A DNA stretch of 64,000 nt from Pseudoalteromonas sp. H105 (GCF_001469215.1 NZ_LOFH01000002.1:555429-619428); one strand, 5' to 3'. Shown: positions 9,237-18,470, numbered from the stretch's first letter. The notes: a model not told the origin generated them from the sequence alone. Made by a program: numbers and translations.

Positions 9237-10850
9237 ATGACATCCATTAAATTAAACACCCTGTCGCTATCGGCGATTGCAAGCACCGTGCTATTAAGCA
9301 TTGCGCCAGCGCATGTTAATGCGCATGGTTACATGGACAGCCCTAAAGCTCGCCAAGCTTTTTGCCAAGCAGACGGCGGGTATTGGTGGCCTGAAGATGG
9401 CAGCAATATTCCAAATTTAGCCTGCCGTGCGGCATTTTTAGAATCAGGCACCGTACAGTTTGTACAAGAAATTGAGTTTTCAGTGAATACCCCCGACTAC
9501 CTAAACCAAGTCGCCGTTGAAGCAAAAGTACCGAACGGGCTTTTATGTGCCGGTGGCGATAACGCCAAACGGGGTATGGATTTACCCTCACCACACTTTC
9601 AACGTAGCGATGTCGTGCCTAATGCCAATGGCGATATTCAAATACGCTATTTGGCATCAACCCCGCATAACCCAAGCTTTTGGCAGTTCTACATCACCAA
9701 GCCAAGTTTCAATAGCGCAACTGACGTACTCACTTGGCAAGACTTACAGCTAGTACAAGCGCACGACAACATTGAAGTTGTTAAAGACCCTGATGGTAAA
9801 CGCTACTACGAAATGAATGTAGCAATACCACAAGATCGCAGCGGCGAAGCTATTTTATACAGCCGTTGGCAACGTATAGATGTGGTGGGTGAAGGGTTTT
9901 ATAACTGTAGTGATATCAATATAGTAAACGACGCAGGCCCGACCGATCCGAACGCGTGGACCAGCGTGGGTTATTTTGTTCGCCAAGGGCAAAACGCCAT
10001 TGCAGGTGACACCGTGTGGGCCCGTTTATTTGACGAAACAGGCCAAGAGGTGATCAACCAGCAGCTTAAAATAAATGCCGATAATCAAGCAAATTGGCAA
10101 CAAGCTTTGGCTGCACAGCTTAACCTTGATTACGCACATTTAGTGCAAATTGGGGTGCAAAATCAAGCGGGTGACATTACATTCGATGCAACCGACGTGC
10201 TGATAAACCAAGTGTACAGCAGCGATGCAAATTACACCTACGCCCTGAGCGTACAAAGTGCACCGCAAAATACAGCACCGATTGTACACACCCCAGATAG
10301 CCTCGTGGTAGATGAAAACACCACCACTGCCATTCATCTGCATGCTTTTGATGATGAGCAAACTGAACTCACTTACAGTTGGACAGTACCTGCACCTCTT
10401 AGCTTTACAGGCGCAGGCGCCAACATCAATTTAACCACTGCAGAGGTGTCAGCCAACACCGATTACACCATTGCAGTCTCAGTGTCTGATGGTCAATTAA
10501 GCACACAAACAAGCTTCAGTGTCACGGTTAACGACGTGCCTGTCGTCGACCCAATTGATCCGGTTGATCCAACAGTCCCTGAATGGAACAGCGCTAACAC
10601 GTATCAAGCAGGCGACAAAGTGCGTTTTGCTAACGTGATTTACACCGCTAAATGGTGGAACAAAGGCCAACAACCAGATACCGCAGCGGCATGGGAGTCA
10701 GCCACACAAGATGACACAACAGCCACTTGGCATACCAGCAAATCCTACCAAGGTGGCGCAGAAGTAATGTATCAAGGACAGCGCTACCGCGCTAAATGGT
10801 GGACTCAGGGCGATACGCCAGGGCAAGCCAATGTATGGACCAAACTTTAA
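9237..10850 (+). CDS. AA10 lytic polysaccharide monooxygenase, GbpA-like, chitin-active
   Basis: This 537-residue secreted protein is predicted to be cut after Ala29, exposing His30 (A-H-G-Y-M) as the N-terminal ligand of the copper histidine brace. A second ligand candidate is His144 in T-P-H-N-P. The AA10 domain occupies about 30-220. A GbpA2-like module (about 235-335), a REJ/PKD-type module (about 350-445) and two C-terminal CBM5 modules with A-K-W-W follow. LPMOs cleave crystalline chitin oxidatively and boost chitinases, which fits its place between two GH18 genes. The ATG at 9237 has a GAAGGA site; the upstream in-frame start at 9189 would mask the signal peptide. Confidence 0.94.
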   Translation: MTSIKLNTLSLSAIASTVLLSIAPAHVNAHGYMDSPKARQAFCQADGGYWWPEDGSNIPNLACRAAFLESGTVQFVQEIEFSVNTPDYLNQVAVEAKVPNGLLCAGGDNAKRGMDLPSPHFQRSDVVPNANGDIQIRYLASTPHNPSFWQFYITKPSFNSATDVLTWQDLQLVQAHDNIEVVKDPDGKRYYEMNVAIPQDRSGEAILYSRWQRIDVVGEGFYNCSDINIVNDAGPTDPNAWTSVGYFVRQGQNAIAGDTVWARLFDETGQEVINQQLKINADNQANWQQALAAQLNLDYAHLVQIGVQNQAGDITFDATDVLINQVYSSDANYTYALSVQSAPQNTAPIVHTPDSLVVDENTTTAIHLHAFDDEQTELTYSWTVPAPLSFTGAGANINLTTAEVSANTDYTIAVSVSDGQLSTQTSFSVTVNDVPVVDPIDPVDPTVPEWNSANTYQAGDKVRFANVIYTAKWWNKGQQPDTAAAWESATQDDTTATWHTSKSYQGGAEVMYQGQRYRAKWWTQGDTPGQANVWTKL

Positions 10851-10915
10851 TAAAGCCTAAGTTTTGCAGTTCAAACTTATTAAATAATGACATAAATAAT
10901 GGATAAGAGAGACCT

Positions 10916-13549
10916 ATGAATATCAAACAACTAAGCGCAGCGATAGGGGTTGCTTTATTTGCAAGTGCAGCATCTGCAGCCCCTTCTACCCCAAGCATTA
11001 ACTGGGAACCACAACAGTACTCATTTGTGCAAGTGGACTTAGAAGGCACGGGTTCGTACAAGCAACTCGTTTCACGTGTTGATGAAGTAACCATCAATAT
11101 TGAGTGGAGCGCCTGGAGTGGTGACGGTGGCGACAGCTACAAAGTATACTTTGATGACATGCTAGTAAATGAAGGCGCACTGGCAGCAGGCAGCAAAAAA
11201 GGCACTATTTCATTCCCTTATGATAAAGCAGGCCGCCACACAATGTATGTTGAGCTGTGCGAAGGCGGCACAACGTGTGCGCGCAGTGCGGGCAAACCCA
11301 TTGTAATCGCAGACACGGACGGCGGCCACCTAGCGCCACTGCCTATGGATGTAGATCCAAATAATCGCGACATTGGCACGAAAGAAGGCCTTGTAACAGG
11401 CGCGTATTTTGTCGAATGGGGTATTTATGGCCGTGATTACGATGTAACCAATATGCCAGCTCAAAACTTAAGCCACATTTTATATGGCTTTATCCCAATC
11501 TGTGGTGAAAATGCATCATTAACTGGTGGCCCTAAGCGAGCACTTGATACAGCCTGTGCCGGCTCTGCAGATTACGAAGTGGTTATTCACGACCCATGGG
11601 CAGCGGTTCAAAAAGCATTACCAGGCGTTGATGCAAAAGACCCGATCCGAGGGACTTACTCACAATTAATGGCACTCAAGCAGCGCTACCCAGATATTAA
11701 AATATTACCATCGGTAGGCGGCTGGACACTGTCTGACCCATTCGGTGGTTTTACTAATAAAGCAAACCGCGACACATTTGTAGCGTCCATGGAAGAGTTT
11801 TTAAGAACATGGAAATTCTACGACGGTGTGGATATCGATTGGGAATTCCCAGGTGGTGACGGCCCTAATCCAGACATTGGCGACCCCGTTAACGATGGCC
11901 CAGCGTATGTAGCGCTAATGCAAGAACTACGTGCCATGCTTGATAAACTTGAAGCAGAAACAGGCCGTACATACGAGCTAACATCGGCCATTGGTGCAGG
12001 TTACGACAAAATTGAAGACGTTGACTACCAAGCTGCTAGCCAGCACATGGATTACATTTTTGCCATGACATACGATTTTTACGGCGCGTGGAGCGGCGTA
12101 ACAGGTCATCAAACGGCACTTTATTGTGGTGAGCACATGAGTGTAGGCCAATGTAATGGCACCGGGTTAGATGAAAATGGCGAGCCACGTAAAGGCCCAG
12201 CATACACAACAGACAACGCAGTACAGCTATTACTTGCGCAAAATGTACCCTCTAAGAAAATTGTTGTTGGCGCAGCCATGTACGGCCGTGGCTGGGAAGG
12301 TGTTTACCCAACAGGCACAACGATTGATGGCAACCCAATGACGGCAACAGGCACAGGCCCATTAAAAGGCTCAACAGCACAGGGCGTATGGGAAGACGGC
12401 GTAATTGACTATAAAGGTGTTAAAACACATATGGTCGGTGCGGCGGGGACTGGCGTAAATGGGTTTGAAGTTGGTTACGATGAGCAAGCGCAAGCGGCTT
12501 ATGTATGGAACCGCTCAACCGGTAAACTCATCACGTACGATAGCCCTAAATCAGTTATCGCAAAAGGGGCATATGTTAAGCAGCATAACCTAGGCGGTTT
12601 ATTTGCATGGGAAATCGATGCGGATAATGGCGACATTCTTAACGCCATGCACGATGGCTTAGGCGGTGTGGTTAATCCACCAAGTAACAAAAAACCAGTG
12701 CTGTCAGTGTCTTCAACGGTGTCTGTAAATGCAGGTGAAAGTGTCACGGTAGCAGCATCTGCAACCGATGCTGATAACGACTCACTTAGCTTTAGCTGGA
12801 CAGCCGACAGTGCACTCGCCGTATCGGGTGACAACAGTGCATCTCTTGTGATTACCGCACCTGCTGTGACAGTTGACACGCAATATGTCGTAACGGTATC
12901 GGTAACAGATGGCAAAGCAACAGTCAGCCGCGACGTAACCGTAAATGTAATTGCACCTACCACAGGTGGTGGTGATAACACCGCACCACGTGTTGATGCA
13001 ATTGCTAATGTCAGTGTGGAAGAAGGCGCATCTGCAAGCGTAGCGGTTGTTGCAACCGATGCACAAAACGATGCACTTACATACTCATGGACAGTGCCAG
13101 CGGGTTTAACCCTTGTGGGCAATGGCGCTAACGTAAGCTTAACAGCAGGCGCGGTTGATGCAGACACAAACGTTACTGTATCAGTGGCTGTGAGCGATGG
13201 CGAGCTGACAACAACACAAAGTTTCACAGTCACAGTAACGAACACAGACACCACAGTACCACCAACAGGTAACTGGGATGCAGCCGCTACTTACGTAAGT
13301 GGCGATGTCGTGACTTATAACGGTGTTGAATACAAAGCGAAATGGTGGACACAAGGTAATCGTCCTGATTTAGGCGGCGTATGGGAACCAACAACACAAC
13401 CGGTTGATGGGTCTGGCAGTGTTGTTTGGCAGTCATCAGCGGTGTATAACAGCGGTGATGAAGTGTCTCACAACGGCAACAAATACCAAGCTAAGTGGTG
13501 GACTCAAGGAAACGAGCCAGGCTCAGCTGACGTATGGAAGTTACTTTAA
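10916..13549 (+). CDS. Secreted GH18 chitinase, Serratia ChiA-like
   Basis: This 877-residue protein has a signal peptide (about 1-22, A-S-A-A), an N-terminal ChiN-type fibronectin-like domain (about 23-135) and a GH18 domain (about 155-585) with D303-G-V-D-I-D-W-E310. Glu310 aligns with the catalytic Glu315 of Serratia marcescens ChiA. An insertion-domain region in the GH18 barrel suggests a deep, processive cleft. Two REJ/PKD-like modules (about 595-690 and 695-780) and two CBM5 modules (about 785-830 and 840-877, K-W-W-T-Q-G-N) follow. Its tail is closely similar in layout to that of the adjacent LPMO, suggesting shared module origin. In literature on related strains this position is often called chiD or chiC, so no symbol is assigned. 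Confidence 0.93.
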   Translation: MNIKQLSAAIGVALFASAASAAPSTPSINWEPQQYSFVQVDLEGTGSYKQLVSRVDEVTINIEWSAWSGDGGDSYKVYFDDMLVNEGALAAGSKKGTISFPYDKAGRHTMYVELCEGGTTCARSAGKPIVIADTDGGHLAPLPMDVDPNNRDIGTKEGLVTGAYFVEWGIYGRDYDVTNMPAQNLSHILYGFIPICGENASLTGGPKRALDTACAGSADYEVVIHDPWAAVQKALPGVDAKDPIRGTYSQLMALKQRYPDIKILPSVGGWTLSDPFGGFTNKANRDTFVASMEEFLRTWKFYDGVDIDWEFPGGDGPNPDIGDPVNDGPAYVALMQELRAMLDKLEAETGRTYELTSAIGAGYDKIEDVDYQAASQHMDYIFAMTYDFYGAWSGVTGHQTALYCGEHMSVGQCNGTGLDENGEPRKGPAYTTDNAVQLLLAQNVPSKKIVVGAAMYGRGWEGVYPTGTTIDGNPMTATGTGPLKGSTAQGVWEDGVIDYKGVKTHMVGAAGTGVNGFEVGYDEQAQAAYVWNRSTGKLITYDSPKSVIAKGAYVKQHNLGGLFAWEIDADNGDILNAMHDGLGGVVNPPSNKKPVLSVSSTVSVNAGESVTVAASATDADNDSLSFSWTADSALAVSGDNSASLVITAPAVTVDTQYVVTVSVTDGKATVSRDVTVNVIAPTTGGGDNTAPRVDAIANVSVEEGASASVAVVATDAQNDALTYSWTVPAGLTLVGNGANVSLTAGAVDADTNVTVSVAVSDGELTTTQSFTVTVTNTDTTVPPTGNWDAAATYVSGDVVTYNGVEYKAKWWTQGNRPDLGGVWEPTTQPVDGSGSVVWQSSAVYNSGDEVSHNGNKYQAKWWTQGNEPGSADVWKLL

Positions 13550-13556
13550 TCTAAAC

Positions 13557-13632
13557 GCCACCTGACCTACTCTCAGGTGGCAATTTAAAGTGAACTGACT
13601 CATTCAAAGCAGCTTTTTAGCTGCTTTTTTTG
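13557..13632 (+). terminator. Double hairpin terminator closing the chitin locus
   Basis: The first stem is GCCACCTGA/TCAGGTGGC (13557-13581). The second, AAAGCAGC/GCTGCTTT around TTTTTA (13606-13630), is followed by further T and has the form of a classical Rho-independent terminator. Confidence 0.85.
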
Positions 13633-13667
13633 TGTTTAGCTCAGTATGTTCCATACTCTACTAATGT

Positions 13668-14432
13668 ATGCACAATAAAGTTGTCATTATTATTAAATTA
13701 CTGTGTCTTTTTTTAGCATTCTTTTTATCGACTAGTTTTGCGTGTGATAAAACCATAAAGGTAGGGGTGGGTCCCGCTTGGCCTCCTTATGCATATAAAT
13801 CACAGCAAACCTATACAGGGATTGATATGAAAATTACACGGTTGGTCCTTAAAACGGCCGGCTTTTGCAGTGAGTTTATCGCACTTCCATCAGCGAGTCG
13901 GGGATTAGCTGAGCTTAAAAAAGGCACTGTTGATCTACTTACGGCAGCAAGCTTTAACCAGCAAAGAGCAAAATACAGCCACTTTTCGTTACCTTATCGA
14001 CATGAGCGGATGCGGATATTTGGCCGCGCTAACAACATTTCCCCCTCAAGAACGCTTGCTCAGTTAATGCTAAGTGACAAAACGTTTGTTGTTAATAGTG
14101 GCAGCTACTATGGTGAAGAGTTTGATAATTTAAGAAAATTACCTCAATATAAAGATCAAATAGTTCCAGTAAAAATGATCAACCAACGGTTGAGCATGCT
14201 GCAAGCTAAACGAGTTGATTACATGATAGATGACGAGGTATCAGGCTTATACCTTATTGCTAAAAAAGGCTATAGCGAGATTTCAGTGCATCCGTATATT
14301 GTGAACGATAACCCCATTCACTTTATGCTTAGCAAAAAAACAGTCAACTCAGCGCAAAGCCAAAAAATAGATGATGCAATTAAACAGCTTGAAACCCCCA
14401 TAGCCGACATTATTACCAATTACATGGACTAA
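13668..14432 (+). CDS. Periplasmic solute-binding protein, SBP_bac_3 family, orphan
   Basis: This 254-residue protein has a signal peptide (about 1-25, S-F-A-C) and the typical family-3 start K-V-G-V-G-x-A-W-P-P-Y, then Y-T-G-I-D-M-K-I and D-L-L-T-A-A. The Cys after the hydrophobic core could be a lipobox-like or ordinary mature Cys. No ABC permease or ATPase is adjacent. In Alteromonadales many such proteins are stand-alone, with unknown ligand or a sensory use. Its stop codon overlaps the converging DUF2235 gene by four bases. Confidence 0.8.
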   Translation: MHNKVVIIIKLLCLFLAFFLSTSFACDKTIKVGVGPAWPPYAYKSQQTYTGIDMKITRLVLKTAGFCSEFIALPSASRGLAELKKGTVDLLTAASFNQQRAKYSHFSLPYRHERMRIFGRANNISPSRTLAQLMLSDKTFVVNSGSYYGEEFDNLRKLPQYKDQIVPVKMINQRLSMLQAKRVDYMIDDEVSGLYLIAKKGYSEISVHPYIVNDNPIHFMLSKKTVNSAQSQKIDDAIKQLETPIADIITNYMD

Positions 14433-15934
14433 CCCAAACGCGTTACCTGTATTTTTATTTTACCCGCATTGGCACCATAAAAGCGCATGAGATCATTTGC
14501 AAAGGGCGTAAACTCGCCTGAGTGCTGCATGTTAAACTCGCCACCATCGGCAATTTCAAAGGCCGCATTATCAGTAAAATTAATGGCGCCAATTAGCGCA
14601 AACCAGTGAGATTGCCTCAAACGCCTAAACGGTTCGAGCACAGCCATGGGGATTTCTTTCACCCCTAGTTTTACGTTATCGCGGTGCCAGCCTGCCGCGG
14701 TGCACTTAACACCATCATCAAACCAGTGTTGTTCTGGGTAGGGAGTAAAGCGGTACGTTGCGCCTTGCTCCAGCATTAAGCCCGTTGCATTATATTGCTC
14801 AGACGCAAACACCCACACATCATGGCTTTGGCCAATACTCAACACCGACATATTTTGCGTGTTCAGCCCAATGTGGTCACTGAGTCCCTTAAAATCCAAG
14901 GTGGTATTGTCGTTGTAGAGTAGCTGATAATTGACGCTTTTTAATGACTCAGGGCGATAGCTGGTTAAGTGATGAATCCGTTTTGCCACACTGTGATGCA
15001 CGATAGGCGGTAACTCGCTTTCTTGGTCATCCACTAACACACAGCACTCTCGGTCAATGAGTTTAAAGAATGGATTAAACCAAAAGTAATTTTGCTGGTG
15101 GCTGAGCGCTAATGGGTCTGGCGTCACGGTCATGTCATCTTGGGCGATCAGGGAATTTTTTACACTTGGGAAAAGTGATTCATAATCAATTTCATGGCTG
15201 GTAATAAAGCCCACAGACAACGGCTGATCAAGCAACCACTCAATAGCAAAGCGTAAGCAAATATCGGCAAGGCCATCGCGATAATAGCCACCTCCCACAT
15301 CGGAGTGTGCCCCAGCAAACCACACTTCTTGAACATCAGGGTGATGATTAAATAGCGTGGGCTCAAATGCACGGCGTTTTTCATCCAGCGACACACAATG
15401 CAAGGCACTGCTTACATTGTTAGCAAGGGTATGGTTTTCAAAAATAACGTGTTCAGCCCCGCGCGTTGCTTTGGTGACTTTAGACAGGCCAATGGAGGCC
15501 ACGGTGTCAAATACACACAGGTAAACGTGCTCGGTTATTAACGGTTCAAGGCATTTGGCAAACCGACGCGCCAGCGCTGCACCCCGGCTAAAGCCTGTTA
15601 ATAAAACACAATCGCCTGGTTGATAATACGCGTTAAAGTCACTCATGGCATGGTTTAAAATACTGGCAACGTCATCATCACGCGGGGCCAGTGTTTGGTT
15701 TAACAAGCGCTTTAACCGGCTGCCTTGTGTGCCAATTCCTTGGTAGTAAAAGCTCAATTGGTTATCAAATTTAGTGGTGGGTTCGTTATTAAGTGCCCCA
15801 CCTAGCAGCAAATGCAGTTTGAGGATATTAGAAATACTGGCATCTTCTTTAAAATGTTCAGAACTAAATTGCTCTGCATCGCGGGGTTCGTTCCCTGTGC
15901 CATCAAAATTGAAAATCAGCGTTTTACCCGTCAT
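14429..15934 (-). CDS. DUF2235 alpha/beta-hydrolase (Tle-like phospholipase fold)
   Basis: This 501-residue protein opens with the DUF2235 signature I-F-N-F-D-G-T-G-N. It carries a nucleophile elbow G-F-S-R-G-A and the G-A-H-S-D-V-G-G-G-Y segment that supplies the acidic residue in this family. Some DUF2235 proteins are type VI secretion phospholipase effectors, but no VgrG, PAAR or immunity gene is near and no signal peptide is seen. The ATG at 15934 has AAGGA upstream and puts the motif at the N terminus; an in-frame start at 16006 is less likely. Exact substrate is unknown. Confidence 0.82.
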   Translation of the reverse strand: MTGKTLIFNFDGTGNEPRDAEQFSSEHFKEDASISNILKLHLLLGGALNNEPTTKFDNQLSFYYQGIGTQGSRLKRLLNQTLAPRDDDVASILNHAMSDFNAYYQPGDCVLLTGFSRGAALARRFAKCLEPLITEHVYLCVFDTVASIGLSKVTKATRGAEHVIFENHTLANNVSSALHCVSLDEKRRAFEPTLFNHHPDVQEVWFAGAHSDVGGGYYRDGLADICLRFAIEWLLDQPLSVGFITSHEIDYESLFPSVKNSLIAQDDMTVTPDPLALSHQQNYFWFNPFFKLIDRECCVLVDDQESELPPIVHHSVAKRIHHLTSYRPESLKSVNYQLLYNDNTTLDFKGLSDHIGLNTQNMSVLSIGQSHDVWVFASEQYNATGLMLEQGATYRFTPYPEQHWFDDGVKCTAAGWHRDNVKLGVKEIPMAVLEPFRRLRQSHWFALIGAINFTDNAAFEIADGGEFNMQHSGEFTPFANDLMRFYGANAGKIKIQVTRLG

Positions 15935-16402
15935 AGCATGAGTCCTTAAGTGGTTTGATACAAAATATAGCCTGTTTATTAAGGTTTGAAGACATTTTTT
16001 AAGCACCGCGGTGAATTATTTTTTTGTCCCCAGTGCAGCACGCCATAACGTGCAAAAAAGCCAGCGTAAAATACGCATAACGACATGACAATGCGCAGAT
16101 CACGACCGGTTAATAACCCCTGCAAATACACATGGCTCCGGCGCACTTTTATAAACAAACGCACCGCCTATTGCAATGTAGCGTTTAGGGGTAAAAGGAC
16201 ATAAATGCCGGGTAAAGCGCAGTTAATACACAAAGTATTTATATAAAATAAGCAAAGTGCTGTAATAAAAATCTGATGACAGGGTAGCGAAAGGCATGTA
16301 CCACGTGATTAAACGCTTATTAATTTAACGATTAATAACAGGATCTTAAACGATCAAGCTGATCTTTTTTTGGCTAAGGTTAAAAAATAACTTGCCAGCC
16401 TA
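15935..16402. other. Intergenic region before the TetR gene
   Basis: No firmly supported gene lies here. On the - strand, 15979-16164 can encode 61 residues (with R-S-H-V-Y-L-Q-G-L-L-T-G-R-D), but it overlaps the start of the DUF2235 gene and lacks a clear ribosome site. The rest is AT-rich and includes promoter sequence for the TetR gene. Confidence 0.3.
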
Positions 16403-16414
16403 CCTACTGGTAGG
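16403..16414. promoter_or_regulatory. Palindromic operator upstream of tetR
   Basis: CCTACTGGTAGG is an inverted repeat with 5-base arms, extending to TACCTAC/GTAGGTA around TG. It ends 12 bases before the TetR start codon, where a bound repressor would block initiation. The same motif recurs at 17135-17146 before the next gene. Confidence 0.72.
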
Positions 16415-16426
16415 TAATATGACTGC

Positions 16427-16984
16427 ATGAACACAACATACAACACTATCTTGCATCATGCGAACGAGCTTATTCAGCTCAAGGGCTTTAACGGCTTTAG
16501 TTATGCAGATTTATCAAAAACATTGGGCATTACCAAAGCCAGTATTCATCATCACTTTCCTGCGAAAGCTGATTTGGGCATTGCGTATTGCCAACAAAAA
16601 TGTGATGCACTGGCACAGCTAGACTCACAGTTAAAAACTAAAAAACACGCGGTAGACCAACTAAAAGGCTACTTTGCTATATTTGAAAGCTGCGCAGAGC
16701 AGCAGCAAATGTGTGGTATTTACGCCATGCAAACTGATTTGCAGCTCATGACCGAACCACTGCAAAAGCACGTAAATAAACTGGCAGGTTTAGAGCTACA
16801 AATACTCTCGCGTATTTTAGATCAAGGCACACAAGCGGGTGAGTTTGCGTTTAAGGCAACACCTTACCAGCAAGCGGTTATTATTTGTTGTGCCGTAAAA
16901 GGCGCGCTGATGCTTAACCGAGGCCAGAACCACGGGTTATTTAAGCAAACCTGCGATGCAAGCATAGACATGTTAAAGGCTTAA
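16427..16984 (+). CDS. TetR/AcrR-family transcriptional regulator
   Basis: This 185-residue protein has an N-terminal helix-turn-helix (about 10-55) with G-F-N-G-F-S-Y-A-D-L-S-K-T-L-G-I-T-K and the H-H-H-F-x-x-K-A-D-L recognition-helix pattern of TetR repressors. The C-terminal part is a helical ligand domain containing several Cys, including C-I/C-C-A near residues 160-165. This is reminiscent of electrophile- or redox-sensing TetR proteins, though that is inference. Palindromes before this gene and the next suggest it represses itself and the DUF417 gene. Confidence 0.9.
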   Translation: MNTTYNTILHHANELIQLKGFNGFSYADLSKTLGITKASIHHHFPAKADLGIAYCQQKCDALAQLDSQLKTKKHAVDQLKGYFAIFESCAEQQQMCGIYAMQTDLQLMTEPLQKHVNKLAGLELQILSRILDQGTQAGEFAFKATPYQQAVIICCAVKGALMLNRGQNHGLFKQTCDASIDMLKA

Positions 16985-17128
16985 CTAAGTAAACAATATA
17001 AATACACGCTCTGCGTAAAAGTGAACCACAGGGCTTAAACGTAGGTGTGTTTTTACTAGGCAACCGGTTAGTGCCAGCTAAAAAGCACTAACAGGCTGAC
17101 ATAACGTAACTAAAAATTTTAACCAACA

Positions 17129-17152
17129 AACCTACCTACTAGTAGGTTTGTT
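17129..17152. promoter_or_regulatory. Palindromic operator upstream of the DUF417 gene
   Basis: CCTACTAGTAGG at 17135-17146 is a perfect 12-base palindrome, and outer arms AACAAACC/GGTTTGTT surround it. It matches the motif before the TetR gene and lies 33 bases before the ATG, fitting a promoter-overlapping operator. Confidence 0.75.
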
Positions 17153-17179
17153 AAATCAAACAGTACATTGGAGCACCCT

Positions 17180-17671
17180 ATGACCCTAACACCAACACAA
17201 CTAAACACACTAACCACCCTCGCTAACAAGCTTGAAAAAGCAGGCCTCCCGTTAATCTATATTACCCTTGGGGTTATTTATATTTGGTTTGGCGGTATCA
17301 AGTTTAGTGCAGGCCAAGCCGAAGGCATGTACGGCATGATTGCTAATAACCCACTGGTATCGTGGATGTACGCTATTTTTTCAAAGCAGGGCATGGTTAA
17401 CTTTTTAGGCAGCCTTGAGATCATCATCGGTTTATTATTTATTGGCCGCTTTGTGAATCCTGCGTTGTCGATAATTGGCGGCGTGCTGTCGATGGCATTA
17501 TTTACAGTCACAATCAGTATGATGGTATTTTTACCGGGTATCACAAGCGATGCGGGCTTCCCAGTATTGAGTTTTGTGGGCGAGTTTTTACTAAAAGACA
17601 TAGGCTTATTTGCAGCGTCACTCTTTGTGGCAGGCAACAGCTTAAATGAACTGGTTGCTAAATCAGCTTAA
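17180..17671 (+). CDS. DUF417 (YkgB/RclC-like) inner membrane protein
   Basis: This 163-residue protein has four predicted membrane helices and the family features I-Y-I-W-F-G-G-I-K-F near residue 35 and S-L-E-I-I-I-G near 85. The E. coli relative RclC belongs to the reactive chlorine resistance operon, so a role in oxidant or electrophile stress is plausible but not shown. The ATG at 17180 is preceded by GGAG; an alternative TTG at 17168 is less likely. A TetR-type operator sits directly upstream, so it is probably controlled by the neighbouring regulator. Confidence 0.84.
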   Translation: MTLTPTQLNTLTTLANKLEKAGLPLIYITLGVIYIWFGGIKFSAGQAEGMYGMIANNPLVSWMYAIFSKQGMVNFLGSLEIIIGLLFIGRFVNPALSIIGGVLSMALFTVTISMMVFLPGITSDAGFPVLSFVGEFLLKDIGLFAASLFVAGNSLNELVAKSA

Positions 17672-17695
17672 CGTTCATGGTAAGTGATGTTACCT

Positions 17696-17717
17696 AAAGG
17701 CCCATGGGGCCTTTTTT
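17696..17717 (+). terminator. Terminator after the DUF417 gene
   Basis: AAAGGCCC and GGGCCTTT form a stem around ATG, followed by TTTT. Confidence 0.85.
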
Positions 17718-17788
17718 AGTGTCGCGTAAAATTAAACTAACAATGTGAAGGTAAATAAGAAGACAAAGCGGCGGGCTACGATAATCAT

Positions 17789-18098
17789 CCTAGCACCTTT
17801 TATACACCGTAGGCGTTAAGCTTGCTGACGCGGTTTACTTAATCACATTTGTAGGTCGTCATTTATGGCGACAATGCCTAATGTTGAAAATTGACGTGCT
17901 AAAGCACGACTTACATTAAAACCTTTTCGTCACTTCCCAAGAACCTAGCACCTTTTATACACCGTAGGCGTTAAGCTTGCTGACGCGGTTTACTTGATCA
18001 CATCTGTAGGTCGTCATTTATGGCGACTATGCCTAATGTTGAAATTTAACGTGCTAAAGCACGACCTACATTAAAACCTTTTCGTCACTTCCCGAGAA
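17789..18098. repeat. Tandem direct repeat, 155-bp unit, two copies plus a fragment
   Basis: CCTAGCACCTTTTATACACC starts at 17789 and again at 17944. The copies differ at only a few bases, and a truncated third copy begins at 18099 (CCTAGCGCCTTC). Each unit contains a TAGGCGTTAAGCTTGCTGACGC block that is dispersed elsewhere in the window and two short palindromes (GTCGTCATTTATGGCGAC and CGTGCTAAAGCACG). Confidence 0.9.
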
Positions 18099-18154
18099 CC
18101 TAGCGCCTTCATTGGCTTCGTTTTTATGCATAATAGCCTGCGCGTTATGCTGTT

Positions 18155-18470
18155 TTTTCAGAGTAGTAGGTGTAAATAAGGTAAATAACAAGGTAATAAG
18201 CAGTAGGCCATCACACAAAACATAACCGACCAGGCCAACATAACAGACGCATCACACTTGAGCGCCAATGCTGAAATAGTCAGCGGGGTAATAACAGCAC
18301 AGAGCCCTAAAATAAGCAGAATATTACCACTATTACTGCCTACCACATTACCTACAGTGATATCTTCTTGCTTGTTCTATGCGGCATGAATTGACACCAC
18401 AAGTTCTGGCGCTGATGTACCAAAGCCCACACTAAGTGAATCGAGGAAGTATAAGGCGTTCAACGTGTTA
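18155..18470 (-). pseudogene. Remnant of a CaCA (YrbG-type) Ca2+/Na+ antiporter
   Basis: On the - strand the translation reads S-V-G-F-G-T-S-A-P-E-L-V-V-S-I-H-A-A, then an in-frame TAG, then E-D-I-T-V-G-N-V-V-G-S-N-S-G-N-I-L-L-I-L-G. These are the alpha-repeat motifs G-T-S-x-P-E and G-N-x-x-G-S-N of K+-independent CaCA exchangers. Only about 100 codons survive, both ends are missing and the stop lies between the two motifs, so it cannot be functional. Confidence 0.8.

Noticed and set aside
12499..13254. A 251-codon open frame on the - strand within the second chitinase gene
   Set aside because: It mirrors the Thr/Val/Ala-rich REJ and CBM region of the + strand gene, has no ribosome site and no recognisable domain, and is a compositional shadow.
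14429..15934. The DUF2235 protein as a type VI secretion effector with immunity gene
   Set aside because: No VgrG, PAAR, Hcp or obvious immunity gene is adjacent, and the flanking solute-binding protein is a normal stand-alone gene.
15979..16164. A 61-codon - strand frame upstream of the DUF2235 gene
   Set aside because: It overlaps the probable DUF2235 start and lacks a convincing ribosome site. It may reflect a conserved non-coding repeat, but this cannot be shown here.
17789..18098. The tandem repeats as a CRISPR array
   Set aside because: There are only two units of 155 bp with no unique spacers and no cas genes.
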